NCBI GenBank assembly: GCA_027026255.1
Contig: JALVOT010000001.1
Span: forward strand, 1-51,457
Length of the DNA: 51,457 nt
Direction: 5' to 3'
From: Caldifarciminota bacterium
GTDB lineage: Bacteria; Hydrothermota; Tepidihabitantia; SM23-42
The position numbers and the translations under genes were made by a program. The notes below the pieces were generated by a model. The model did not search any database. It was not told the DNA's origin and saw only the letters and a program-made list of their open reading frames with translations. Shown one piece after another: positions 20,873 to 29,333 of this stretch (within the stretch, counting starts at the first letter, position 1; each line of letters opens with the position of its first letter).

Positions 20873-20900
20873 ATCATAACCGAAAATCGCCTGAAGTCAA
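20873..20900 (-). promoter_or_regulatory. apgM promoter, overlaps the longer ORF's start codon
   Basis: TTGACT (20900-20895) and TATGAT (20878-20873) are 16 bp apart on the minus strand. The ATG inside TATGAT is in frame with apgM, but it cannot be transcribed from this promoter. The next ATG follows after seven bases and is the likely start of a leaderless message. Confidence 0.7.
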
Positions 20901-21215
20901 GACTGAAAAAAATTGTTCATCCAGGAATAATCCTGATTACAGAAAAAGATTGTATTACGATTTCAAACCTGTAAATACCTGATGCCGAGCGGCCTTATCA
21001 TCCGCCCGTAATCATTTTCCTTACCAGACCCCGGTTCCACATAACCAAAATGCATCTCTCCGATTGCAATCCGGCAATTGAATTTAATACCTCAAAAATT
21101 ATAATACCATCTGCATCCTTAATAATCTCGGCTGAATATGCATAAGGTATCGAAGTCGGTTTGGTTTATCTGATTGGTATGACCCGTTTAGTTTGTCTGG
21201 CACTTTCATAGATGC
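20901..21215. other. Gene-free spacer with minus-strand coding relic
   Basis: The spacer between the divergent apgM and S4 genes is about 370 bases including the two promoters. On the minus strand, one frame from 21092 to 20963 is open for about 42 codons and reads like protein (RIAIGEMHFGYVEPG, then DYGRMIRPLGIRYLQV, then a stop). A second frame just upstream (about 21165-21085) also reads like protein (IPYAYSAEIIKDADGIIIFEVLN). A frameshifted decayed gene would explain both. The protein family is not recognised. A related fragment may lie at 27566-27680. Confidence 0.35.
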
Positions 21216-21243
21216 TTGACTTTCTTAATCAATTTTTTATAAT
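21216..21243 (+). promoter_or_regulatory. Promoter of S4-pdxA operon, leaderless arrangement
   Basis: TTGACT at 21216-21221 and TATAAT at 21238-21243, 16 bp apart. Only AGAACG lies between the -10 box and the ATG at 21250. Confidence 0.8.
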
Positions 21244-21249
21244 AGAACG

Positions 21250-21504
21250 ATGCGCATTGACCAGTTCTTAAAAAAGACATCAATCATAAAAAAGAGAAAT
21301 ATCGCCAAGATAATGTGCGCCAATAATTATATCAAGCTCAATGGTAAATTTGTGAAACCGTCCAGACCGGTGAAACCCGGTGATTTGATAGAAATTGATA
21401 CACCCAGGGGCATAAGAAAGATACTCATTCAAAATATTCCAGTTCACAATGTAAAAAAGTCAGAGCAAGAAGATTATTATCAGGAAATCACTGAAGCAAG
21501 ATGA
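21250..21504 (+). CDS. S4-domain RNA-binding protein, RqcP/HslR-like (84 aa)
   Basis: A small protein consisting of one S4 fold. Residues 1-50 (MRIDQFLKKTSIIKKRNIAK... IKLNGKFVKPSRPVKPGDLIEI) match the pattern of RqcP (YabO) and HslR, which bind the large ribosomal subunit and tRNA during rescue of stalled ribosomes. The length matches RqcP (about 86). The specific role is inferred from the family. The message is predicted leaderless. Its stop overlaps the pdxA start by four bases (ATGA). Confidence 0.8.
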   Translation: MRIDQFLKKTSIIKKRNIAKIMCANNYIKLNGKFVKPSRPVKPGDLIEIDTPRGIRKILIQNIPVHNVKKSEQEDYYQEITEAR

Positions 21505-22427
21505 AGATTGGCATCACCCTTGGAGACCCTGCAGGTATAGGACCGGAAATCATCCTGAAGGCACTGCCCCGTTTTAATCGTTTCAACAACATTCAAATCT
21601 TTGCGAGCAGAGAAATTCTAAAAAAAACTGCCCGGGATCTCAGGTTGCTGAAAAATTACGAAAAGATAAAAAGGATGATTATCGATTGTGTACAGGATAT
21701 TGAATTTACTTATGGTAAACCCGATAAAAAGACCGGGCAGGTCTCTATGGAATCAATAAACCAGGCTTTACATGCAAACATTGATATCCTGATAACCGCA
21801 CCCATCGTCAAACAGGTAATCAAACTTTCTGATGACCGATTTATTGGCCATACTGAATATCTTGCCCAATTTTATCATACAAAGAATTTTGCAATGGTGG
21901 GATTGTGGAGGAGTAAACGAATTATGCTTTTGACCACCCATCTTCCCCTGCGGCAAATCTTTGAAAAACTCACATCCACAGCGGTCTTTGAGAAGATTGA
22001 ACTTCTTAATCAGGGACTCAAAAAATATTTTAATATACAGGAAGGTTCCATAGGTGTCTGCGGTCTAAACCCGCATCCATTTGAATTCAGTCTGGGTGAG
22101 GATGAGATTATCCAGAAAGGGGTTGAAAAGGCAAAAAAAATCGGCATCAATGTCACAGGCCCGTTTTCTGCAGACTCAATCTTCAATCGAACCTTTGATG
22201 CCTACCTTGCTATTTACCATGACCAGGCGATGATTTATTTAAAATCCAAAAAAGACGGCCTCAACTTTACCCTGGGACTGCCCATAATTCGTATATCTCC
22301 CCTTTATGGTGCCGCCCTCAACATTGCAGGCAGGAACCAGGCCCAGTTTTCCGGCTTAATCTCTGCAATAGACCGGGGGATGAGGCTATATAAGAATGTA
22401 AGGAGGTTTCAAAAATATGAAACTTAA
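21501..22427 (+). CDS. pdxA: 4-hydroxythreonine-4-phosphate dehydrogenase (308 aa)
   Basis: NAD-dependent enzyme of the DXP-dependent vitamin B6 pathway. Recognisable blocks are TLGDPAGIGPEI at the N-terminus, GHTEYLA (metal-binding His), CGLNPHPFE, GPFSADS and YHDQAMIYLK with the second metal ligand. The length is near the usual 320-330. It is translationally coupled to the S4 gene and overlaps the downstream lipoprotein gene by 11 bases. The related PdxA2 group acts on other four-carbon phosphates, so the substrate is not fully certain. Confidence 0.9.
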   Translation: MKIGITLGDPAGIGPEIILKALPRFNRFNNIQIFASREILKKTARDLRLLKNYEKIKRMIIDCVQDIEFTYGKPDKKTGQVSMESINQALHANIDILITAPIVKQVIKLSDDRFIGHTEYLAQFYHTKNFAMVGLWRSKRIMLLTTHLPLRQIFEKLTSTAVFEKIELLNQGLKKYFNIQEGSIGVCGLNPHPFEFSLGEDEIIQKGVEKAKKIGINVTGPFSADSIFNRTFDAYLAIYHDQAMIYLKSKKDGLNFTLGLPIIRISPLYGAALNIAGRNQAQFSGLISAIDRGMRLYKNVRRFQKYET

Positions 22428-23583
22428 AAAAATAATATATCTGTTATTCCTGGCTATTATTTTTTCCTCTTCCTGTAAAACAAAAGGTAAACTGGAAACA
22501 GGAATTGAACAACTAAAAAAGGGTGAATATCTGAAGGCGGTCCGTTCATTTAAATCCGCATTACAGAAAGACTCTTTAAATCCACAAACCCATTTTAATC
22601 TCTGTCTTGCCTATATCCATCTCGACTCCACCGACCAGGCATATCGACATTATATAAAACTAACCGAACTCGGGTCAAACCTGAGTGAAGATATCCGGTT
22701 AAAAGAATTGATTGCAAACAGTATCGGACTTGAACCCTATCCATCCAGCCTCATAAGAATGAAAAGGATGAATCAATTCAAAGGGACACTCAGTCCTGAT
22801 GCCCAGATGGTTGCAGTGGCAGCAGCAAAAATTGACCGCGCTGACATCTATCTCATAAAACTGGATGGCAAATTTGTAAAACGGATTACCCGTCGCGGGA
22901 TGAATACCGACCCCTGTTTTTCGCCGGATGGCAGAGATATAATCTTTGTATCAAACAGCGATGGGGATGAAGAACTTTATTCTTATAATATTAAAACCGG
23001 CAAAATCACAAAACTTACTGATAATACTGCAGATGATTTTTCACCGGAATTTTCTCCGGACGGAAAAAAGGTTGTCTACATCTCCAACCAGGATGACCCA
23101 TACAAATGGGAAATCTATATACTGGATTTAAAATCCAGAAAGATAAAAAGACTAACCAACAATAATTACTGGGATGGATTCCCCAAATTTACTATGGACG
23201 GAAAAAAGATAATCTTCTCTTCTAAAAGAGACAGCACCGAAAATATATACATAATGGATACGAATGGCCGGGGTGAGAAAATACTCTACGGCGGTCCGGC
23301 TGATTATAATAACCCGATATTATTCAAAAACATTCTCTATTTTAAATCCAATATTGATGGAGATTGGGATATCTATAAACTATATATGAAAACAAAAACC
23401 CTGATAAAACTCACCCACAACCGGATTCCGGACTGGAATCCCCGCATATCCTGGGACGGTAGAAAACTGCTCTTTGCGAGAAAATTGAAGCGCCGCTGGC
23501 GCCTCTTCTTTATAAATATGCAAAATTCTGTTCCTTCCGGTATTATTGTTTCAGCGATTCAAAAAAAACTGGAAAAAGAATAA
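22417..23583 (+). CDS. TolB-like beta-propeller lipoprotein with TPR (388 aa)
   Basis: A predicted lipoprotein: hydrophobic signal followed by a lipobox-like SSSC, giving a mature N-terminal Cys at about residue 20. A tetratricopeptide-type segment follows (about 27-85). Then come at least four PD40/TolB propeller repeats, each with a PDG-type turn (CFSPDGRDIIFVS, EFSPDGKKVVYIS, KFTMDGKKIIFSS, RISWDGRKLLFAR). Such proteins usually act in the periplasm in protein-protein contacts. No Pal or Tol genes are nearby, so a Tol role is not claimed. AAGGAGG lies upstream of the ATG inside pdxA. Confidence 0.82.
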   Translation: MKLKKIIYLLFLAIIFSSSCKTKGKLETGIEQLKKGEYLKAVRSFKSALQKDSLNPQTHFNLCLAYIHLDSTDQAYRHYIKLTELGSNLSEDIRLKELIANSIGLEPYPSSLIRMKRMNQFKGTLSPDAQMVAVAAAKIDRADIYLIKLDGKFVKRITRRGMNTDPCFSPDGRDIIFVSNSDGDEELYSYNIKTGKITKLTDNTADDFSPEFSPDGKKVVYISNQDDPYKWEIYILDLKSRKIKRLTNNNYWDGFPKFTMDGKKIIFSSKRDSTENIYIMDTNGRGEKILYGGPADYNNPILFKNILYFKSNIDGDWDIYKLYMKTKTLIKLTHNRIPDWNPRISWDGRKLLFARKLKRRWRLFFINMQNSVPSGIIVSAIQKKLEKE

Positions 23584-23618
23584 TCTTTTACCCGATTTAA
23601 TCGACTTAAAGTATTTTA

Positions 23619-24980
23619 TCAGATATTATCATCAAGTTTTTTATCTATTTCAAGGGCGATTTCTAATGCCTGTTCCCTGGTTTCTATCTTACCCTCAAGT
23701 TGAAGGTCAAAAAGTTCCTGGAGTATCACCTTGAATTTTGGGCCCGGTTTCAATCCCAAGGCGATCAGGTCATAGCCATTTACCAATCGCTCTATCTTCG
23801 GTTTTGCCTCATCCGCCCTCTTTAACTCAATCATCCTTGTAAAGGTCTCTTTCAAATGCTGGGTTCTGCCGCCGGTTGCATAACCATCTGCCCAGGCAAT
23901 CATCATCGCCCCAAGCCAATCCTCTCCCAGGTCCCTGAAAAACCTTCTGATTGCCCGGTCAGTAAGTTCTGGATTTGTTGCCAGAAGATGCAGTCTCATA
24001 TGTTCTTTTACCAATTTTCGCACCGTTGCAATATCATCCCTTGATAATCTCAGACGCCGGTTAAGCATCTGTTCAACCAGGGCTGCACCCTTTGTGTCAT
24101 GCCCGTAAAAATGGACCTCGCCTTCTTTTAATAAAAATGTATCCGGTTTGGCAACATCGTGAAACAATCCGGCAAGTTTTACCAATGCCTTTTTCCTGGA
24201 ACGAGAAAAGTATTCAGAAAATTCCGGCTTCAGTTCCACAAAAAATCCACCCGCCATCAAAAACTCAAGTGCCTGATAGGTATTCAATGAATGATCCCAG
24301 AGGTCAAAATCTTCAATCAATTTTGTCGCTTCAGGAAATATTTTCTTGAAGATACCGAGTTGATGCATCTTCTGAATAGCACCGAAAGATTTTGCTGCCG
24401 ACATTATTTTTATAATTTCAAACCCGATACGTTCCGGCGCAATAGTATTCAATTCTATATCGGATGCCTGCTTGAAAAATTTTCTCTCCAGGCGGAATCC
24501 CATTTCCACGCTGAACCTGAACCCTCTCAACACCCGCAGGGGATCATCTGCAAGGCTCCGGGCACCGGTTGTGCGCAGGATTCCATGCCTTAAATCCTTA
24601 ATACCCTTGCACGGATCAAAAAATTTGTGGGTCAGAAGGTCTATCGCCATCGCATTAATCGTAAAATCCCGTCTTATCAAATCATCTTCAATTTTTTTAT
24701 CACCGATTCCAATAAAATCGAATATTACACCATTTACGACCACCCTTGCCTCATCATCTTCTTCACTCAAAAGGACAAATGCACCTCCCATCTTCTCGGC
24801 AACACCTCGCGCAAATGATACTCCTGAACCTGATACCGCAAAATCATAATCACCGGGGGTAAGCCCCAGAAGGATATCCCTGATTGTCCCACCCACAAGA
24901 AAGATTCTTGCATCATTGCGCAACCTGAAAATCCTTCTGATATATCGGTCTTTTGAAATAAAATCCTTCAGCGCCTGCAT
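23619..24980 (-). CDS. cca: CCA-adding/poly(A) polymerase-family nucleotidyltransferase with HD domain (453 aa)
   Basis: A class II nucleotidyltransferase that most likely builds or repairs the CCA end of tRNA. The catalytic head has FLVGGTIRDILLG followed by DYDF (metal-binding Asp pair, about 42-44) and the RRDFTINAMA motif. The neck contains DPLRVLRGFRFS. The C-terminal part carries an HD motif (GLFHDVAKP) as in E. coli-type CCA enzymes. Poly(A) polymerase activity is the main alternative. It converges on the TolB-like gene. The ATG sits five bases after the -10 box with no ribosome-binding site. Confidence 0.88.
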   Translation of the reverse strand: MQALKDFISKDRYIRRIFRLRNDARIFLVGGTIRDILLGLTPGDYDFAVSGSGVSFARGVAEKMGGAFVLLSEEDDEARVVVNGVIFDFIGIGDKKIEDDLIRRDFTINAMAIDLLTHKFFDPCKGIKDLRHGILRTTGARSLADDPLRVLRGFRFSVEMGFRLERKFFKQASDIELNTIAPERIGFEIIKIMSAAKSFGAIQKMHQLGIFKKIFPEATKLIEDFDLWDHSLNTYQALEFLMAGGFFVELKPEFSEYFSRSRKKALVKLAGLFHDVAKPDTFLLKEGEVHFYGHDTKGAALVEQMLNRRLRLSRDDIATVRKLVKEHMRLHLLATNPELTDRAIRRFFRDLGEDWLGAMMIAWADGYATGGRTQHLKETFTRMIELKRADEAKPKIERLVNGYDLIALGLKPGPKFKVILQELFDLQLEGKIETREQALEIALEIDKKLDDNI

Positions 24981-24985
24981 ACCAT

Positions 24986-25013
24986 ATTCTATACACCATT
25001 ATGAACCTGTCAA
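24986..25013 (-). promoter_or_regulatory. cca promoter, leaderless arrangement
   Basis: TTGACA (25013-25008) and TAGAAT (24991-24986), 16 bp apart, followed by ATGGT and then the in-frame ATG. The ATG that directly abuts the -10 box is out of frame and hits a stop within a few codons. Confidence 0.75.
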
Positions 25014-25320
25014 CCAAATGATGAGCAAAAACAAAAGAACGCTTCGCTGCACAAAGCATACTGTGCGCTGTAAAATGAGTAAGCCCAGGGGCGTCCCGCC
25101 CCGAGGAACCGCAGGCCGGGATGTTACGCACGAGACAAACTAAATAAACGAAAACGCAGATCGTTATACGCTGTTGGGCATCGAAGCCCGTCTCGTCTTA
25201 AGGTTTCGTTGTTCGTAATGTTAATGTTTTTACGGTTGCAGCCGTTAACCACAACCTATAACCAGACAGGCATCAATACCGTATTACGAATAATAATTTA
25301 TTATAAACCAGACAGCAGAG
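25014..25320. other. Gene-free GC-richer spacer with hairpins
   Basis: No convincing reading frame is seen between the divergent cca and argF promoters. The segment 25080-25200 looks richer in G+C than its surroundings. It contains a 6-bp stem with a 3-base loop (ggggcg/cgcccc, 25088-25102), a GGGC/GCCC pair at 25176-25189, and a distant pair acgagac/gtctcgt (25130-25136 and 25190-25196) that encloses the latter. It may be a degraded repeat or a structured RNA; nothing specific is recognised. Confidence 0.4.
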
Positions 25321-25348
25321 TTGACTTGAAGAAAAAAATCATTATTAT
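25321..25348 (+). promoter_or_regulatory. argF promoter with short Shine-Dalgarno leader
   Basis: TTGACT at 25321-25326 and TATTAT at 25343-25348, 16 bp apart. GGAGG (25356-25360) follows at once, ahead of the ATG at 25365, so the leader is only about 10 nt and consists almost entirely of the ribosome-binding site. Confidence 0.7.
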
Positions 25349-25364
25349 TGGTTATGGAGGTAAT

Positions 25365-26267
25365 ATGAAAAGAGACCTGACATCAATCTTTGATCTTGAT
25401 GTAAGTGAGATATACAAAATATTTGAATTGACAAAAGAGATGAAAGAAAAACTGAAAAAAAGGATCGAACATAAACTCCTGAGCGACAGAACGCTTGCAA
25501 TGATCTTTGAAAAACCTTCGCTGCGAACCCGGGTTACATTTGAAACCGGGATGGAACAACTTGGTGGTCATGCAATCTATTTAGCACCATCGGACATCAA
25601 ACTTGGTAAACGGGAATCAATCCCTGATGTGGCAAAAAATCTTTCCCGCTGGGTGGATTTGATTATGGCACGGGTTTTTGAACATCAAAGCATCAAACTT
25701 CTTGCCCAACATGCTACAGTTCCGGTCATCAATGGACTCTGTGACCTTGAACATCCCTGCCAGATCCTTGGCGATATCTTCACAATTACTGAAAAAGCAG
25801 GGGGACTGGACAATATCACCATCGCCTATATTGGTGACGGAAATAATGTCTGCAATTCATTGATCGCAGCCTCTGCCCTCTTGAAGTTTCGTCTCAACAT
25901 TGCAACCCCCGAAGGCTTTGAACCCAATCAGGATTATCTGAATAAGGCATCCCAGGCACAATTAACCCATAATCCTGCCGCGGCTGTTGCCGATGCGGAT
26001 TTCATCTATACCGATGTCTGGGCATCGATGGGTCAGGAAGCAGAAGCAGAAAAGAGAAAGATAATCTTCCGCCCCTTCCAGGTCAATGCACAACTACTGA
26101 GTAATGCGAAAAAAGATTATCGAATTATGCACTGTTTACCCGCACACCGGGGCGAAGAAATCAGCGGTGAAGTCATTGATGGTCCGGCCTCAATCGTCTT
26201 TGACCAGGCAGAAAACAGGCTCCATATCCAGAAAGGAATTATGGTCTGGTTGATGCTTGATAAATGA
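25365..26267 (+). CDS. argF: Ornithine carbamoyltransferase (300 aa)
   Basis: Makes citrulline from ornithine and carbamoyl phosphate in arginine synthesis. The carbamoyl-phosphate loop is FEKPSLRTRVTFE. HPCQILGD, the GDGNNVCNSL segment that contacts ornithine, and the MHCLPAHRGEEI motif with the catalytic Cys are also present. The frame is open about 50 codons further upstream, but GGAGG at 25356 and the promoter at 25321 fix the start at 25365, which gives the normal family length. It overlaps the downstream permease gene by four bases (ATGA). Confidence 0.95.
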   Translation: MKRDLTSIFDLDVSEIYKIFELTKEMKEKLKKRIEHKLLSDRTLAMIFEKPSLRTRVTFETGMEQLGGHAIYLAPSDIKLGKRESIPDVAKNLSRWVDLIMARVFEHQSIKLLAQHATVPVINGLCDLEHPCQILGDIFTITEKAGGLDNITIAYIGDGNNVCNSLIAASALLKFRLNIATPEGFEPNQDYLNKASQAQLTHNPAAAVADADFIYTDVWASMGQEAEAEKRKIIFRPFQVNAQLLSNAKKDYRIMHCLPAHRGEEISGEVIDGPASIVFDQAENRLHIQKGIMVWLMLDK

Positions 26268-27535
26268 ACTCAACCCAGATAATCTGCCTATCAATATTTG
26301 CCGGAGTATATCTTGCAATAATAATCTTTCACAAAAACAAATCCTTCATCGCCTGGGCCGGGATCGGCCTGCTTGTAATTATGGGTATTATGCCTCCCGT
26401 GAAGATGTTTTCTTATATCAACTGGAACATCCTCGGAATATTCTGGGGAAGTCTGGTTGTTGCCGAGCTCTTCATTAAATCACGAATTCCTGCCTACCTC
26501 GCCGAAATAATCATCGGACGCTCGAAGAATCTTGTCTGGTCAATAATCTGGCTCTCGGCATTTTCCGGCATCATCTCTGCCTTTGTTGAAAATGTTGCTA
26601 CCGTATTAATTGTCGCACCGATTGCATTTGAGGTCGCCCGCAAACTTAAAACCACGCCGGTGCCGTTCATCCTGGGCATCTGCCTCTCTTCAAATCTTCA
26701 GGGCACGGCAACCCTTGTCGGCGATCCCCCCAGTATGATTCTTGCCAGTGCCACAAATATGACATTCAATGATTTCTTTTTTTTTAAAGGCAAACCCGGA
26801 CTCTTTTTTGCGGTCGAATTCTCCGCGCTGATTTCCCTCGCAGTGCTTTATCTCCTGTTCCAAAAACATAAAGAGCCGATCAAGGCAATCGCACCGGAAA
26901 AAATTATAAGCATATTCCCTGGACTTCTCTTGCTCGGCCTGATCATCGCCCTTGCAATAGGGTCATTCCTGGGTGGATTTATGGATTATCTCGGCGGTAT
27001 AATATGCTTGGTTTGTGGAACCATCGGGATTATCTGGAGTCTTTACCACCCTGATATAAAGGCATTCCGTTTTTTCCAGGATATGGACTGGGACACTCTC
27101 ATATTCCTGGCGGCAATCTTTGTCCTGGTCGGCTCCTTGGCAGAAACCAAAACCACCCCATACCTTGCCCGGACCATCGGAAGTTTGACCTCGGGCAGCC
27201 TCTTTTTCACCTATCTCTTATTGGTATTCTTTTCAGTCATCATCTCGGCATTCGTCGACAATGTCCCATATTTCACTGCGATGGTCGGAATAATTCCTTC
27301 CCTTGCCAGCACCTATGGCTATCCATTTTATCTGCTGGTATTCGGAACCATCATCGGTACTACAATCGGTGGTAACATAACGCCGATCGGCGCCTCAGCT
27401 AATATTGTCGGCGTCGGGCTGTTGAAAAAAAGAGGTTATCCGATAAACTTTAAAGATTTCACAAAGGTAGGACTCCCCTTCACAATCGCTGCGGTAAGTG
27501 CCGGTGCAATATTTATCTGGCTCTTCTGGAAATAG
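26264..27535 (+). CDS. ArsB/NhaD/CitM-superfamily permease (423 aa)
   Basis: An integral membrane transporter with about 11-12 hydrophobic segments. Two related halves carry the superfamily signatures SAFVENVATVLIVAPIAFE (first half) and SAFVDNVPYFTAMVGIIPSL (second half). NLQGTATLVGDPPSMI and GTTIGGNITPIGASANIVG are the matching re-entrant segments. This ion-transporter group includes arsenite efflux, Na+/H+ antiport and dicarboxylate carriers. The substrate cannot be assigned. It is coupled to argF, although no metabolic link is obvious. Confidence 0.8.
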   Translation: MNSTQIICLSIFAGVYLAIIIFHKNKSFIAWAGIGLLVIMGIMPPVKMFSYINWNILGIFWGSLVVAELFIKSRIPAYLAEIIIGRSKNLVWSIIWLSAFSGIISAFVENVATVLIVAPIAFEVARKLKTTPVPFILGICLSSNLQGTATLVGDPPSMILASATNMTFNDFFFFKGKPGLFFAVEFSALISLAVLYLLFQKHKEPIKAIAPEKIISIFPGLLLLGLIIALAIGSFLGGFMDYLGGIICLVCGTIGIIWSLYHPDIKAFRFFQDMDWDTLIFLAAIFVLVGSLAETKTTPYLARTIGSLTSGSLFFTYLLLVFFSVIISAFVDNVPYFTAMVGIIPSLASTYGYPFYLLVFGTIIGTTIGGNITPIGASANIVGVGLLKKRGYPINFKDFTKVGLPFTIAAVSAGAIFIWLFWK

Positions 27536-27565
27536 TATAAAAACCGCCTGGCAATCCATTCTACA

Positions 27566-27680
27566 GTTGAATACCAGATGCCGACTCGGACAATTTAATT
27601 CACCCATTTCACTTCGGAAAATAATATCTTCCCAACCGAAATGATCATACCCACTGATGTTTTAAATTCAATAAAGCGTG
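27566..27680 (-). other. Possible decayed coding fragment upstream of pgsB
   Basis: The minus strand here reads like protein with one internal stop: TSVGMIISVGKILFSEVKWVN, stop, IVRVGIWYSTVEW. Several positions agree with the relic at 20963-21092 (ISVGKILFSEV against IAIGEMHFGYV, and GIWYSTV against GIRYLQV). At DNA level both share cggcatcNggtatt. The similarity is weak and judged by eye only. Confidence 0.25.
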
Positions 27681-27684
27681 TCGA

Positions 27685-27712
27685 TTGACAAAGCGGTGAA
27701 TTTCACTATAAT
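27685..27712 (+). promoter_or_regulatory. pgs operon promoter, leaderless arrangement
   Basis: TTGACA at 27685-27690 and TATAAT at 27707-27712, perfect boxes 16 bp apart. Eight bases (CAAGTATT) lie before the ATG at 27721, with no ribosome-binding site. Confidence 0.8.
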
Positions 27713-27720
27713 CAAGTATT

Positions 27721-28890
27721 ATGAACCAAGACATCTATACAGTCTTGATTCTTCTTATTATATTCATCCTGTTTTATCGTATTGAATATGCAAGACATAC
27801 AAAAAATCTTAATTCCATTTCTAAAAGAATCTGGGTTAATGGAACCCGGGGTAAATCATCGGTCACCAGGCTCATTGCCGCAGGATTAAGGGCCGGTGCC
27901 AAAAATGTTCTTGCCAAGACCACCGGGACAAGCCCCCGCATCATTATCGACGAGAAAACCGAAATTCCCATTTCAAGGCCGGGATCTGCAAATATCCGTG
28001 AACAGATGAAAATTATGGCTCAGGCACGAAACCATCGGTTTGATGTAGCGGTTTTTGAATGTATGGCACTGCGTCCCGACCTCCAGGCGACCGAGGCGAA
28101 AAAAATTATCCGGCCGAATATCGCAATTATAACCAATGTGCGGGCTGACCATTTGGATGTTATGGGGCCAACCATAAACGATATTGCCAAGGCGTTTGTC
28201 AATGCCCTGCCAGAAAACTGCACCCTCTTTACAACCGAAGAAAAACTCCCTGAAAAATTCAATGACATCCTTAAGAAAAAGAATATTACGGTGAATATTG
28301 TTAAGAAGAATTTTGTTTCGGATGAATTATTAAAAAAATTCTCCTACATCGAACATAAAGAAAATGTTGCCCTCGCCCTGAGTGTATGCAGGGCATTGAA
28401 TATTGATACCGATACCGCACTGAATGGAATGTTCAGGGCGAACCCGGACCCCGGGGTGCTGAGAAGATATCAATTAACCCATAAAAACAAAAAATTCACC
28501 CTTATTAATGCACTGGCGGCGAATGATCCCGATTCCACATACCATATATGGCGGATGCTTGAAAAAGATTTTGCCGAGATTAATATCTTAATCAACTGCC
28601 GGGACGACCGCATTGACCGTTCCTTCCAGATGGCGGAATTAATTCCCGGGAAGATGTCTGCTGACCACTATATCCTCACCGGCGCAAGAACCGATGTCCT
28701 GGTAAAAAAATTATCTCAAACCCTGAGTAATAAAAAAATCATTGACCTGGGAAATAAAAAACCCGAAATAGTAAAAAAAGAGATGTTCAATAAACTCAAG
28801 GATAGATGCCTGATCTTTGCTATGGGAAATACCGTGGGCTACGGTGAAAAATTAATAAAGACACTCATATCCCCACAAGAAATATGCTGA
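27721..28890 (+). CDS. pgsB: Poly-gamma-glutamate synthase subunit PgsB/CapB (389 aa)
   Basis: An ATP-dependent amide ligase of the Mur-ligase family that polymerises glutamate through its gamma-carboxyl. An N-terminal membrane helix (about 5-20) is followed by the P-loop WVNGTRGKSSVTRL (GTRGKSS at 41-47). Other family blocks are KTTGTSPRI, FECMALRPDLQ, ITNVRADHLDVMGPT and NCRDDRIDRS. The length is typical of CapB. It is the first gene of a three-gene set and overlaps pgsC by seven bases. Polymer composition and whether it is released or anchored cannot be told from the sequence. Confidence 0.92.
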   Translation: MNQDIYTVLILLIIFILFYRIEYARHTKNLNSISKRIWVNGTRGKSSVTRLIAAGLRAGAKNVLAKTTGTSPRIIIDEKTEIPISRPGSANIREQMKIMAQARNHRFDVAVFECMALRPDLQATEAKKIIRPNIAIITNVRADHLDVMGPTINDIAKAFVNALPENCTLFTTEEKLPEKFNDILKKKNITVNIVKKNFVSDELLKKFSYIEHKENVALALSVCRALNIDTDTALNGMFRANPDPGVLRRYQLTHKNKKFTLINALAANDPDSTYHIWRMLEKDFAEINILINCRDDRIDRSFQMAELIPGKMSADHYILTGARTDVLVKKLSQTLSNKKIIDLGNKKPEIVKKEMFNKLKDRCLIFAMGNTVGYGEKLIKTLISPQEIC

Positions 28891-29333
28891 TTGAAGCAGT
28901 AGGTATTGGAATGTTTTTAAGTATCCTGCTGACGGAAACTATAGGCCTTGCGGCCGGGGGTATCGTTGTTCCCGGATATATCGCACTGGCACTACATCAT
29001 CCATTCCAGGTAATAAGCACAATCCTTGCCGGAATTGCAACATTTTTGATTGTAAAATTTTTATCCGGCTTTATGCTGGTCTACGGACGGAGACTCTTAA
29101 TCATCTCAATCCTGATCGGTTATTTGATAGCATATATAATAAAGATATCACCGGGGATTTCTTTCAATACTACAAATATCAACATTGAAGTCGTAGGTTT
29201 TGTAATTCCCGGCCTCATCGGCTACTGGATCGCCCGACAGGGGATCATCCCTACCCTGAGTGCAATGCTCATCGTCTCCAGTATCACAAGATTATTAATT
29301 ATCATAATCCATCAGGGAACCGTCCTGCCATGA
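28884..29333 (+). CDS. pgsC: Poly-gamma-glutamate synthesis membrane protein PgsC/CapC (149 aa)
   Basis: A small membrane protein with four to five hydrophobic segments that forms the synthase core with PgsB. The N-terminal block (GMFLSILLTETIGLAAGGIVVPGYIAL) and the central VGFVIPGLIGYWIARQGI segment match the CapC pattern, and the length is right (about 150). It is coupled to both neighbours by overlaps (7 bases with pgsB, 4 bases with the next gene). Confidence 0.9.
   Translation: MLIEAVGIGMFLSILLTETIGLAAGGIVVPGYIALALHHPFQVISTILAGIATFLIVKFLSGFMLVYGRRLLIISILIGYLIAYIIKISPGISFNTTNINIEVVGFVIPGLIGYWIARQGIIPTLSAMLIVSSITRLLIIIIHQGTVLP

Noticed and set aside
21186-25140. Shared 12-base string (tttagtttgtct) between two spacers as a repeat family
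   Set aside because: Twelve-base matches are common by chance at this window size, and the flanks do not align.
25209-25364. A longer argF starting in the GC-richer spacer
   Set aside because: GGAGG at 25356 and the promoter at 25321 place the start at 25365. The upstream residues do not match the family.
20976-27590. Shared 16-base string (aataccNgatgccga) in two gaps as a regulatory repeat
   Set aside because: A match this short is expected by chance in 51 kb. It is only used as minor support for the coding-relic idea.
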